NCBI GenBank assembly: GCA_002360945.1
Contig: DERO01000013.1
Location: 1 to 50,960, forward strand
From: Leclercia adecarboxylata
GTDB lineage: Bacteria; Pseudomonadota; Gammaproteobacteria; Enterobacterales; Enterobacteriaceae
DNA: 50,960 nucleotides
Reading direction: 5' to 3'
Positions within the stretch are counted from its first letter, which is position 1. Every line of letters starts with the position of its first letter. Shown here one piece after another: positions 26,342 to 34,308 of the stretch. The notes under the pieces were generated by a model. That model had not been told where the DNA came from, searched no databases, and saw only the letters and a list, made by a program, of their open reading frames with translations. The position numbers were made by a program, and so were the translations under genes.

Positions 26342-26450
26342 CAGGTAACAATAATGTGCGCTGCATAACCTATCAACGAGACCTAAAAAACGCGACTCGC
26401 TGAGCCTTCAGCGAAGCACCGATCCTGTTCCTTCTTGAGGAAGAAATAAT

Positions 26451-27683
26451 ATGGTAACCGGTAAAAGGAACTACATCCTTTTAAGCATTTTCGATTTTCT
26501 CTACCTGTTTGCCTGGTCGTCGACGATGGCCTTTTTTGTTATCTGGACGACACAGCATTTAGGGATCAGCGCCACCCAAACGGGATGGTTGTATGCAATC
26601 AATGCCTTTATTGCGCTGACTATGCAGCCGTTCTTTGGTTTTATCTCTGATAAATTCGGCACCAAAAAATCGCTCATCTTTATAATTATTGCGCTACTGT
26701 TGCCGGTCGGGCCGTTCTTTATTTATGTCTACGCGCCCTTACTGGTCAGCTCCTTCTGGCTGGGGGCGATTCTGGGCGGTATCTACCTGGGCGTTATTTT
26801 TAACTCTGGGTGTGGCGTAATTGATTCGTATATCGACAAAATCTCCCGCCGTTATTCCTTCGAATATGGACGGGTGAGAATGTGGGGATCTCTGGGTTGG
26901 GCGGCCGCAGCCTATATTGTCGGGCGTAATATTAATGATAATCCTAACCTCTCGTTCTGGCTGGCCAGTATTGCCATCGTCTTAGCGGCTGGCTGCTTTA
27001 TGCTGACCAAAATTACGGTCACGCTGGAAGAAGAAAAAATGACCTCGTCATTAAAATCGGGGCACGTTCTTGAACTGATGAAAGACAAGCAGTTCTGGAT
27101 GCTGATTATTTTTACGCTGTTTGTCACCCAAATCTATGACACCTACGACCAGCAGTTTGCGCAGTACTTCTCTCTGCAGTTTCCGAGCGTTGACGAAGGG
27201 AATAAATGGTACGGCACCCTGGCATCGATTCAGGTCTGTGGCGAAACCTTATTCCTTGGGCTGATGCCATGGTTTGTAAACCGCGTAGGCGCGAAGTGGG
27301 CCCTGGTGATTGCCGGGACGATTATGTCGGTGCGTATTCTGGGATCTGCGGTTCCGCTGGGCCCGGTATGGATCGCCGCGGTGAAGATGATGCACGCCAT
27401 TGAGAAACCCTTAATCCTGATCTCTGTCTTTAAGTTTATTGCGCAGAATTTTGACCATAAATTGTCATCCACGATCTATTTGCTGGTGCTGTTTGCGGCC
27501 TCCATTGCCACAACGGTCTACTCCCCGGTGGTCGGGCATTTATATGACACCATTGGCTTCGCCAATACCTATATCATTCTTGGCGTTGTTTCAGGACTCT
27601 TTACGCTGTTCTCGGTATTTTCTCTGCGGAACAAAAAAGACAAAGTTATTGCGCTTTCTCCAGAGAGAGAGTCTTTAGCATAA
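26451..27683 (+). CDS. LacY-family galactoside:H+ symporter
   Basis: The 410-residue, 12-TM MFS protein of the oligosaccharide:H+ symporter family begins 'NYILLSIFDFLYLFAWSSTMAFFVIW'-like. It has 'SRRYSFEYGRVRMWGSLGWA' at the LacY sugar-site helix, with the LacY Arg144 equivalent kept, Cys148 replaced by Ser and Glu126 replaced by Asp. The proton-coupling residues are present in 'SVRILGS' (Arg302 equivalent) and 'KMMHAIEKP' (His322/Glu325 equivalents). It should import a galactoside. The GH42 gene follows after 11 bp, in one operon. Confidence 0.88.
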   Translation: MVTGKRNYILLSIFDFLYLFAWSSTMAFFVIWTTQHLGISATQTGWLYAINAFIALTMQPFFGFISDKFGTKKSLIFIIIALLLPVGPFFIYVYAPLLVSSFWLGAILGGIYLGVIFNSGCGVIDSYIDKISRRYSFEYGRVRMWGSLGWAAAAYIVGRNINDNPNLSFWLASIAIVLAAGCFMLTKITVTLEEEKMTSSLKSGHVLELMKDKQFWMLIIFTLFVTQIYDTYDQQFAQYFSLQFPSVDEGNKWYGTLASIQVCGETLFLGLMPWFVNRVGAKWALVIAGTIMSVRILGSAVPLGPVWIAAVKMMHAIEKPLILISVFKFIAQNFDHKLSSTIYLLVLFAASIATTVYSPVVGHLYDTIGFANTYIILGVVSGLFTLFSVFSLRNKKDKVIALSPERESLA

Positions 27684-27694
27684 GGGAGGTGGTT

Positions 27695-29755
27695 ATGAGC
27701 AAGTTATTTACTCAACTCAATTTTTTACATGGTGCGGATTATAATCCTGACCAGTGGCTCACTCAGCCCGATATTCTTGAAAAAGATATCGCGATGATGA
27801 AAGAAACCAAATGCAATGTCATGTCGGTGGGAATATTTAGCTGGTCTAAGCTTGAGCCCGCCGAAGGTGAATATCAGTTTGACTGGCTGGATAGCGTTCT
27901 GGATACGCTTTATGCCAACGGGATTTATGTCTTCCTGGCGACACCAAGTGGTGCCAGGCCCGCCTGGGTATCTGAAAAATACCCTGAGGTGTTGCGGACC
28001 AATAAGGATCTGAAGAAAAACCTGCACGGGGAGCGGCATAATCACTGTGTTTCCTCCCCCCAATATTTACGGCTTACTGGAAAAATTAACGCGCAGTTAG
28101 CGAAACGTTATGCGCATCACCCTGCCGTCCTGGCCTGGCATATCTCAAATGAGTATGGCGGCGATTGCCATTGTGAGATCTGCCAGCAGGCCTTCCGCGA
28201 CTGGCTGAAGGAGAAGTATCAGACGTTAGAGAACCTGAACCAGCGCTGGTGGAGTTCATTCTGGAGCCACGAATATTCCAGCTGGAGCCAGATCCATTCC
28301 CCAGGGCCGCTGGGCGAGCAGTCGGTTCATGGCCTGAATATCGACTGGCGGCGCTTTATGAGTGAGCAGGTTGCGCTGTTTTGCCGCCATGAAATTCAGA
28401 CGGTGAAAGCCTTCAACCCGGCATTGCCCGCTACCACTAACTTCCATGGAGTGTTCAGTGATTACGACTACTGGCGACTGGCGCAGGAGGTGGATTTTAT
28501 CTCCTGGGACAGCTATCCGGAGTGGCACAAAACCCAACAGCAGCAGGATATCGCCGCCTACACGGCCTTCACGTTTGACCTGATGCGAAGCCTGAAACCC
28601 GGACTGCCTTTCCTGCTGATGGAATCCACTCCCGGCACCACAAACTGGCAGGCGGTCAGCAAGCTGAAAAGACCGGGGATGCATCTGCTGTCGGCCCTGC
28701 AGGCGGTAGCCCACGGTTCCGACTCGGTGCAATATTTCCAGTGGCGAAAAAGTCGGGGTTCGGTGGAAAAACTACACGGTGCGGTGGTGGATCATGTCGG
28801 CCATCTCAGTACCCGCGTCGGGCAGGACGTGAAGCAGGTCGGTGCTGCGCTGGAAAAGCTGGCACCAGCGGCAGGTGCGGATTACCGGGCTGAGGTGGCG
28901 ATAGTCTATGACTGGGACAATCGCTGGGCAGTGAACGATGCTGCCGGGCCCCGAAATTGTGGCATTAAGTTTGAAAAGACGGTGCAGCAACATTATCAGG
29001 CACTCTGGCAGCAGAGCATCCCGGTGGATATCGTCTCCCAACATTCCGATCTCAGCCCATACCGGATCATCATCGCTCCGATGCTTTACATGGTGGATGA
29101 AGCCTTTGCCGAACGCATCAATCAGTTCGTGGCGGCGGGGGGCGTGTTTATTGCCACCTACTGGACGGGCATCGTCGATACAGACGATCTGTGCTTCACA
29201 ACCGGTTTCCCGGGGCCTCTGCGCGACGTATTGGGTATCTGGTCGGAAGAGATCGACGGTCTGTACGACGGCGAAACGAATCAGATCAGCATCACGTCAT
29301 CAGTCTGGAACAACTCTGAACGTGCGTATGAATGTCGGGAACTGTGCGATCTCATTCACGCGGAAACGGCAGAAGTTCTGGGTGTTTACCAACAGGATTT
29401 TTATGCGGGCAGACCCGCAGTCACCCGCAATGCGTATGGCAAAGGGCAGGCCTGGTATCTCGCAGCAAGAACGGGTGGCGATTTCCTGCACGATTTTTAC
29501 CAGATGATTGCTGATGAAAACAGCATAACCGCCAGCACGGCAATGCAGCTGCCGGAAGGCGTCGTCGCCACTGCAAGATACAGCGAAGGGCAGGCGTATG
29601 TTTTTGTGCAGAACTATCGCGACCGGGCCGTCACGCTTGACCTGGCAGAAGAAAGCCGGGAGCTGAAACCCTTACTTAATGGCGATGTGCACAAGGGGCA
29701 TCACTATCCGCTGCCAGGATTTGGCGTTGAGGTGTTTTTAGCGGGAAATAAATAA
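27695..29755 (+). CDS. Family 42 beta-galactosidase
   Basis: 686 residues from ATG 27695, chosen over GTG 27689 because GGGAGG is correctly spaced. The GH42 fold is shown by 'LNFLHGADYNPDQWL' at the N-terminus, the acid/base 'HISNEYGG' (Glu153), the Cys cluster 'CHCEIC' (about 157-162, metal-binding in GH42) and the nucleophile 'LLMESTPGTTNW' (Glu310). Trimerisation and C-terminal beta domains follow. It hydrolyses beta-galactosides in the cytoplasm and takes the place of GH2 LacZ in this lac-type operon. No signal peptide. A terminator follows. Confidence 0.92.
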   Translation: MSKLFTQLNFLHGADYNPDQWLTQPDILEKDIAMMKETKCNVMSVGIFSWSKLEPAEGEYQFDWLDSVLDTLYANGIYVFLATPSGARPAWVSEKYPEVLRTNKDLKKNLHGERHNHCVSSPQYLRLTGKINAQLAKRYAHHPAVLAWHISNEYGGDCHCEICQQAFRDWLKEKYQTLENLNQRWWSSFWSHEYSSWSQIHSPGPLGEQSVHGLNIDWRRFMSEQVALFCRHEIQTVKAFNPALPATTNFHGVFSDYDYWRLAQEVDFISWDSYPEWHKTQQQQDIAAYTAFTFDLMRSLKPGLPFLLMESTPGTTNWQAVSKLKRPGMHLLSALQAVAHGSDSVQYFQWRKSRGSVEKLHGAVVDHVGHLSTRVGQDVKQVGAALEKLAPAAGADYRAEVAIVYDWDNRWAVNDAAGPRNCGIKFEKTVQQHYQALWQQSIPVDIVSQHSDLSPYRIIIAPMLYMVDEAFAERINQFVAAGGVFIATYWTGIVDTDDLCFTTGFPGPLRDVLGIWSEEIDGLYDGETNQISITSSVWNNSERAYECRELCDLIHAETAEVLGVYQQDFYAGRPAVTRNAYGKGQAWYLAARTGGDFLHDFYQMIADENSITASTAMQLPEGVVATARYSEGQAYVFVQNYRDRAVTLDLAEESRELKPLLNGDVHKGHHYPLPGFGVEVFLAGNK

Positions 29756-29772
29756 GCGGCTTCCCCTGTAAG

Positions 29773-29802
29773 AAAAAAATCCACGCTTTGGCGTGGATTT
29801 TT
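29773..29802. terminator. Terminator of the GH42 operon (bidirectional form)
   Basis: The stem AAAAATCCACGC / GCGTGGATTTTT has a TTTG loop and A- and T-tracts on both sides. It serves the GH42 gene and the convergent GAPDH gene. The same stem recurs at 33881 and 37345. Confidence 0.85.
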
Positions 29803-29824
29803 AGTGGAGCGCAGGTGCGTCAAA

Positions 29825-30835
29825 TCACACGCCTTTGCGGTCCATCAGCAGCGCCAGATCAATCAGGCGATTCGAGAATCCCCATTCGTTGTCATACCAC
29901 GCGAGGATCTTCACCATTCTGCCGCCTATCACCAGGGTAGACAGCCCGTCGATAATGGAGGAGCGTGGATCGCCCTGGTAATCGCTGGAAACCAACGGCT
30001 CATCGCTGTATCCCAGGATCCCTTTCAGTGGCCCGCTTGTCGCCGCGCTGCGAAAAGCATCGTTAACCTCTTCGACGGTCACTTCCCGGCTCAGGGTAAC
30101 GGTCAGATCGACGATGGAAACGACCGGCACCGGCACGCGCAGCGAATAGCCCGTCAGTCGGCCATCCAGCTCAGGGATCACTTTACCCAGCGCCTTCGCC
30201 GCCCCGCTCGAGTAGGGTACAATCGACAGCGCCGCCGCACGTGCACCGCGCAGATCTTTTTCCGGCTGGTCGTGCAGCGCCTGGCTGTTGGTGTAGGCGT
30301 GGGTGGTATTCATCAGCCCGTGCTCAATGCCAAACCGCTGATGCAGCACCTGTGCTGCGGGCGCCAGGCCGTTGGTGGTGCAGCTCCCGTTACTGACCAC
30401 GAAATGTTGCGCCGGATCGTACAGGGCGTCGTTTACCCCCATGACCACCGTCAGGTCGTCGTTTTTACCCGGCGCTGAAATGATGACGCGCTTTGCGCCG
30501 CCGCTGTGAATATGGACCGCCGCCTTCTCGCGCTCGGTGAAAAAGCCCGTGGCCTCGATAACCACATCCACGCCTGTCTCAGCCCAGCGGATGTTTGCCG
30601 GGTCGCGTTCGCTGAACACGGCGATGCGCTGGCCATCCACTTGCAGCCCGCCTTCACCGGCTTCGACGGCGACCGGCAGGGTGCCGAGCAGGGAATCGTA
30701 TTTCAGTAAGTGGGCGAGGGTTTTGCTGTCCGTCAGATCGTTAATCGCTGCAATATAAATATCCGGATTGCCCAGCGCAGCGCGTAAGAAATTACGTCCG
30801 ATCCTGCCGAAACCATTAATACCGACCTTAACCAT
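29825..30835 (-). CDS. Type I glyceraldehyde-3-phosphate dehydrogenase, non-GapA type
   Basis: The 336-residue protein has an NAD-binding 'VGINGFGRIGRN' start and Asp33 in 'AINDL', which favours NAD over NADP. The catalytic Cys152 is in 'SNGSCTTNG', where the usual 'CTTNC' second cysteine is Gly156. 'TTHAYTNSQALHD' and 'WYDNEWGFSNRL' complete it. The latter motif and the 'RGARAAALSIVP' stretch are closer to Bacillus/cyanobacterial GAPDHs than to enterobacterial GapA, so this is a second, probably acquired enzyme. The strong AAAGGAG site precedes the start. The gene follows a GlxA-type regulator on the same strand, 78 bp away. Confidence 0.88.
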   Translation of the reverse strand: MVKVGINGFGRIGRNFLRAALGNPDIYIAAINDLTDSKTLAHLLKYDSLLGTLPVAVEAGEGGLQVDGQRIAVFSERDPANIRWAETGVDVVIEATGFFTEREKAAVHIHSGGAKRVIISAPGKNDDLTVVMGVNDALYDPAQHFVVSNGSCTTNGLAPAAQVLHQRFGIEHGLMNTTHAYTNSQALHDQPEKDLRGARAAALSIVPYSSGAAKALGKVIPELDGRLTGYSLRVPVPVVSIVDLTVTLSREVTVEEVNDAFRSAATSGPLKGILGYSDEPLVSSDYQGDPRSSIIDGLSTLVIGGRMVKILAWYDNEWGFSNRLIDLALLMDRKGV

Positions 30836-30884
30836 GATTCACTCCTTTTCTGTGATCTCTGGAATCACTGTAGGCGGCAGGCGT

Positions 30885-30923
30885 AATGGCGTAAATGACA
30901 AAAAAGGATCACATTACGCCATT
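30885..30923 (-). promoter_or_regulatory. Perfect 10-bp inverted repeat before the GAPDH gene
   Basis: AATGGCGTAA and TTACGCCATT flank 19 bases that include a run of A. One arm includes the stop codon of the regulator gene. On the minus strand ATTACGCC is also repeated in tandem. It could be a regulator-binding site or a hairpin that modulates read-through into the GAPDH gene. Confidence 0.4.
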
Positions 30924-31885
30924 TTGCGGCTGTGGAAGCGCTGGCGGTACTCGCCGGGCGTCAGGTGGAGCTGTTTTTCGAATACCCGACGCAGGTTGAT
31001 GCTGGTGCCAAACCCGCTCTGCTCTGCGATGCGCTCCAGCGGCTCTGCGGTTTGCTCCAGCAGGTGTCGCGCCGCGGCCAGACGCGCCTCGGTGACGTAG
31101 CGGGCCGGGGATGCGCCGGTTTCGCGGGTGAATACGCGGGTAAAATTGCGCGGGCTCATCGCGGCCTTTTCCGCCAGCTTTTCCACGCACAGATCCGCCG
31201 TGAGGTTTTGCAGGATCCAGCTCTGCAGTTCTGCTATCGGGCCGGAGGCGCCGGGCTGCGGCAAATGGTAGCGGCTGAACTGCAGTTGTCCACCGGGACG
31301 GCGCAGATACATCACCATGTCCTGCGCGACGTCACGAGCGAGGCTAAAGCCATAATCCTCCTCAACCAGGGCCAGCGTCAGATCGAACCCGGTACTGACG
31401 CCACCGGAGGTCCAGACCGGGCCGTCCTGGATATACAGCGGGCCGCTTTCAACTTTCACCTGCGGCCAGCGGTTTTTCAGGGTTTCCAGCAGCCGCCAGT
31501 GGGTGGTTGCCCGTCGGCCATCCAGCAACCCTGCCTGGGCCAGGAGCAGTGCGCCTCCGCAGACGGAAGCAATACGCTGGGCGTGTGGAGCGGCGAGATG
31601 CAGCCAGTCGACAACCGCCGTGCTCTCCTGCTCGTTGAGCCCGCGTCCGGTAATGATGATGGTGTCGAGCGGCTCGCGCGGATCAAGCTCCGGCAGGCGG
31701 TAGTCTGCCAGCAGGTTCAGGCCGGACTGACCGTGGATCACCTGATGGGGCTGGGTTGTAGCGATAATAATCCGATAGCAGGGGCCTTCCGGGCGCAGCA
31801 GGTTCGCCTGGGTCAGAATGTCGGCGATACCGGCGGCCTCAAACAACATACCGCCGTCGGGAACAATAATCAGGATCTTCTTCAT
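30914..31885 (-). CDS. GlxA-family regulator (DJ-1/PfpI domain plus AraC HTH)
   Basis: The product has 323 residues. N-terminal 'ILIIVPDGGMLFEAAGIADIL' and the elbow 'ASVCGGALLLAQAGLLDGRRATTHW' are typical of the GlxA group. The AraC domain is complete ('EKLAEKAAMSPRNFTRVF', then 'IAEQSGFGTSINLRRVFEKQL'). These are cytoplasmic transcription regulators whose ligands are mostly unknown. It lies between the GAPDH gene (same strand, downstream) and the divergent desaturase operon and may control either. Confidence 0.85.
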   Translation of the reverse strand: MKKILIIVPDGGMLFEAAGIADILTQANLLRPEGPCYRIIIATTQPHQVIHGQSGLNLLADYRLPELDPREPLDTIIITGRGLNEQESTAVVDWLHLAAPHAQRIASVCGGALLLAQAGLLDGRRATTHWRLLETLKNRWPQVKVESGPLYIQDGPVWTSGGVSTGFDLTLALVEEDYGFSLARDVAQDMVMYLRRPGGQLQFSRYHLPQPGASGPIAELQSWILQNLTADLCVEKLAEKAAMSPRNFTRVFTRETGASPARYVTEARLAAARHLLEQTAEPLERIAEQSGFGTSINLRRVFEKQLHLTPGEYRQRFHSRKMA

Positions 31886-32029
31886 GTCCTGAAAAGTACC
31901 TTTATTACAAAATAAGTCAATCGCTCTCGTGCAAACGCGGGCCTGCCGTGCGTATTTTGTGGCAAAGCAATGCGATTTAAGTTCGTTGTCATTTCAGGCG
32001 CGATACCGGAGGGTTACAACATCTTATCC

Positions 32030-33010
32030 ATGACGGTGGCGTCTGAAGGAATGGCCCTCTATTTACACTCACAACAGCGCGAGCAGATTCGTCGCCTTTC
32101 GGCCAGCCTGCTGTGGCGCAGCGAAATACCGACCTGGCTGCTGATCGTGGCGATTTATGGCGGCTGGTTTACCACCCTGGCGTACTGGCACGTAATCGGT
32201 CTGCTGCCGGCAACCCTGCTGCTGATCGGCTTTAGCACCTGGTATATGTCGCTCCAGCATGAGCTGATCCATGGTCATCCCACGCGTTTCCCCTGGCTTA
32301 ATCAGCTGTTTGGCACCTTGCCGCTGGCGGTCTGGTATCCCTATGGCCTCTACCGGGATTCCCATCTGGCGCACCATCGGCACGACAGTCTTACCGTGCC
32401 GGTGGACGATCCCGAATCCTATTACTTTACCCCGGCGAGTTGGGCGCGCTTTTCACCCTGGCACAGGCGGGCGATCCAGGCGCGCAATACCTTTTGCGGT
32501 CGGCTGCTACTGGGGCCGCTGCTGGATATTGTTCAGACGCTCGGCAGCGCGCTGTCGGCATTTCGCCAGCTGCAGTATGCGGCGATGACCATGTGGCTGG
32601 TTCACGGAGTGCTGCTCGCTGCGCTTTTTTGGTGGATGGCGCAGCGGGGATTTTCGCCGCTGTGGTTTGTGCTGGCGGTGAGTTACCCGGCGCTGGCCCT
32701 GACCAAAGTGCGTTCATTCCTGGAACACCGGGCGGCGGACGATCCGCTGGCGCGCTCGGTGATTAACGAAGCCGGGGCGTTCTGGCAGGTGCTGTTTTTA
32801 AATCTCAACTACCATTCAGTTCACCACGATCTGCCCGGCGTGCCCTGGTACGGACTGAAAGCCATCTACCGGCTTAATCGTGAGGCCTATCAGCAGCGAA
32901 ACAAGGGCTTTGTGGTCCAGGGCTATGGTCAGTGGCTGCGCCATTTCTGGCGTACCCCGGTGGATGTCACGGTACATCCCGGCATTGAGGGAGGTGAAGG
33001 CCATGAGTGA
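32030..33010 (+). CDS. Membrane fatty acid desaturase
   Basis: 326 residues from ATG 32030; ATG 31970 or 32051 are alternatives because no start has a clear ribosome site. The three histidine boxes of di-iron membrane desaturases/hydroxylases are present: 'HELIHGH' (about 77-83), 'HLAHHRH' (about 112-118) and 'NYHSVHHDLP' near the C-terminus, separated by membrane helices. The enzyme should use O2 and an electron donor to desaturate or hydroxylate a lipid; the substrate is unknown. It overlaps the PhnD-like gene by 8 bp. Confidence 0.85.
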   Translation: MTVASEGMALYLHSQQREQIRRLSASLLWRSEIPTWLLIVAIYGGWFTTLAYWHVIGLLPATLLLIGFSTWYMSLQHELIHGHPTRFPWLNQLFGTLPLAVWYPYGLYRDSHLAHHRHDSLTVPVDDPESYYFTPASWARFSPWHRRAIQARNTFCGRLLLGPLLDIVQTLGSALSAFRQLQYAAMTMWLVHGVLLAALFWWMAQRGFSPLWFVLAVSYPALALTKVRSFLEHRAADDPLARSVINEAGAFWQVLFLNLNYHSVHHDLPGVPWYGLKAIYRLNREAYQQRNKGFVVQGYGQWLRHFWRTPVDVTVHPGIEGGEGHE

Positions 33011-33803
33011 GACGCTGGCGTTTCCTATGTATAACATTAACCACGCGGACACTGAGGCTCTGTACGGGGCAGTGCAACAGCTGCTGGCGGCCCACGGCGT
33101 GGCGGTAACCGGACAGAAATCCGCGTTTGTCGGGGAAACGCTGGTGGCACACTGGCGGCATCCCGGGCTGGTGCTGAGTCAGACCTGCGGCTTCCCGCTG
33201 GTGACTCTGCTGCCGGATGTGCAGGTTGTCGGCTGTTTTCACTACAGTGCGCCAGGCTGCGAGGGGCGTAATTACCGCAGCCTGCTGGTGGCCCGGGTGC
33301 AGGATAGCGATAAAACGCTGGCCGATTTTCGCGGCCGGCGGGTGGTATGTAACGCTCCGGATTCGCAGTCCGGCTATAACGTGCTGCTTAAAATGGTGGC
33401 TCCGCTGGCGGAGCGGGGCCGTTTTTTCTCCGACGTCACCTTCAGCGGCAGCCATCGCCAGTCACTGATCGCGCTCCGGCGTGGTGAGGGTGATATCGCG
33501 GCCATCGACTGCGTGACCTGGGCCCTGTTGCAGCGCCATGAACCTGAGTTGCTGGAGGGGCTGGCGGTCATCGGCCGCAGCCCGCCGGCACCATGTCTGC
33601 CTTTGATTACTGCTGCCAGCACTTCATCAGGCACGCTACAGGCCATACGCGACGCGCTTAAGGTGCTGGTGAGCGCGTCGCCATATCGGGAGATCTGTTC
33701 GGCTCTGTTTATTGGTGGGTTTAGCGAGGCAACGCGACAGTCATGGGAGGTATTGCTGGACTGGCGCCAGGAGGCCGCTGAGGCGGGTTTGCATCAGCTT
33801 TGA
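33003..33803 (+). CDS. PhnD/SsuA-like substrate-binding-fold protein without signal peptide
   Basis: 266 residues from ATG 33003, preceded by a GGGAGGTG ribosome site inside the desaturase end. The fold is that of PhnD-type phosphonate/phosphite-binding proteins: 'PLVTLLPDVQVVGCFHY', 'DFRGRRVVCNAPDSQSGYNVL', 'SGSHRQSLIALRRGEGDIAAID'. No signal peptide or lipobox is present, so it should be cytoplasmic, and no ABC permease or ATPase gene is nearby. It probably senses or binds a small anion or ligand for the desaturase rather than serving uptake; this is inference. Confidence 0.75.
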   Translation: MSETLAFPMYNINHADTEALYGAVQQLLAAHGVAVTGQKSAFVGETLVAHWRHPGLVLSQTCGFPLVTLLPDVQVVGCFHYSAPGCEGRNYRSLLVARVQDSDKTLADFRGRRVVCNAPDSQSGYNVLLKMVAPLAERGRFFSDVTFSGSHRQSLIALRRGEGDIAAIDCVTWALLQRHEPELLEGLAVIGRSPPAPCLPLITAASTSSGTLQAIRDALKVLVSASPYREICSALFIGGFSEATRQSWEVLLDWRQEAAEAGLHQL

Positions 33804-33880
33804 GTGCGACAGCCGACAGTAGCTTTAGCGCCTGAAAAATCTTTTTTTCTGGTGGCCAATGTTGCCCCGAAGCTTGTAAT

Positions 33881-33910
33881 AAAAAATCCACGCATTTGCG
33901 TGGATTTTTT
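33881..33910. terminator. Terminator after the desaturase operon
   Basis: The stem AAAAAATCCACGC / GCGTGGATTTTTT has a four-base loop. It is the same stem as at 29773 and 37345. Confidence 0.85.
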
Positions 33911-34308
33911 ATAGCTGAATAACGGAATTCGAATTTTTCTATTACAGAAAGCTACTTGCTTATCGGTGATGTCTATATCAATTCATAATTACCAATAATT
34001 CTCACGACAACTTCTTATTTACTTTAAAAAAATTATATTTGTTAACCCGGATTGAAAACAATGTACGTGAATTTACGATAGCCAGTCTTGCGAAAGACCC
34101 TTCAACTACTATGGTTATAAATGATTGCGCAGGGACGCCCCAAAAGGTTGGGATATATGACTTGAAGTTCCTTAGCAATCAAAGTCATAAAGCGCCATTG
34201 GTGTTTAATAACACCCTTATCGAGGGTATTTTAAAGATTTGTGATAAAAACCCGTGATTTTTATTTAATCACAGGAAAAAGTTTCACAATAATATATGGA
34301 TAAAGTAG
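33911..34308. other. AT-rich 398-bp gap before the autotransporter
   Basis: The region is AT-rich and probably contains the autotransporter promoter. The only protein-like content is the small reading frame at 34039-34257. I found no clear sigma70 pair that I would defend. Confidence 0.4.
34039..34257 (+). CDS. Possible small hypothetical protein or gene remnant
   Basis: A 72-residue frame begins with TTG and has no clear ribosome site; an internal ATG would give 48 residues ('MVINDCAGTPQKVGIYDLKF'...). The composition looks protein-like but matches nothing I recognise. It could be the 3' end of a lost gene. It is 51 bp upstream of the autotransporter on the same strand. Confidence 0.25.
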   Translation: MLTRIENNVREFTIASLAKDPSTTMVINDCAGTPQKVGIYDLKFLSNQSHKAPLVFNNTLIEGILKICDKNP

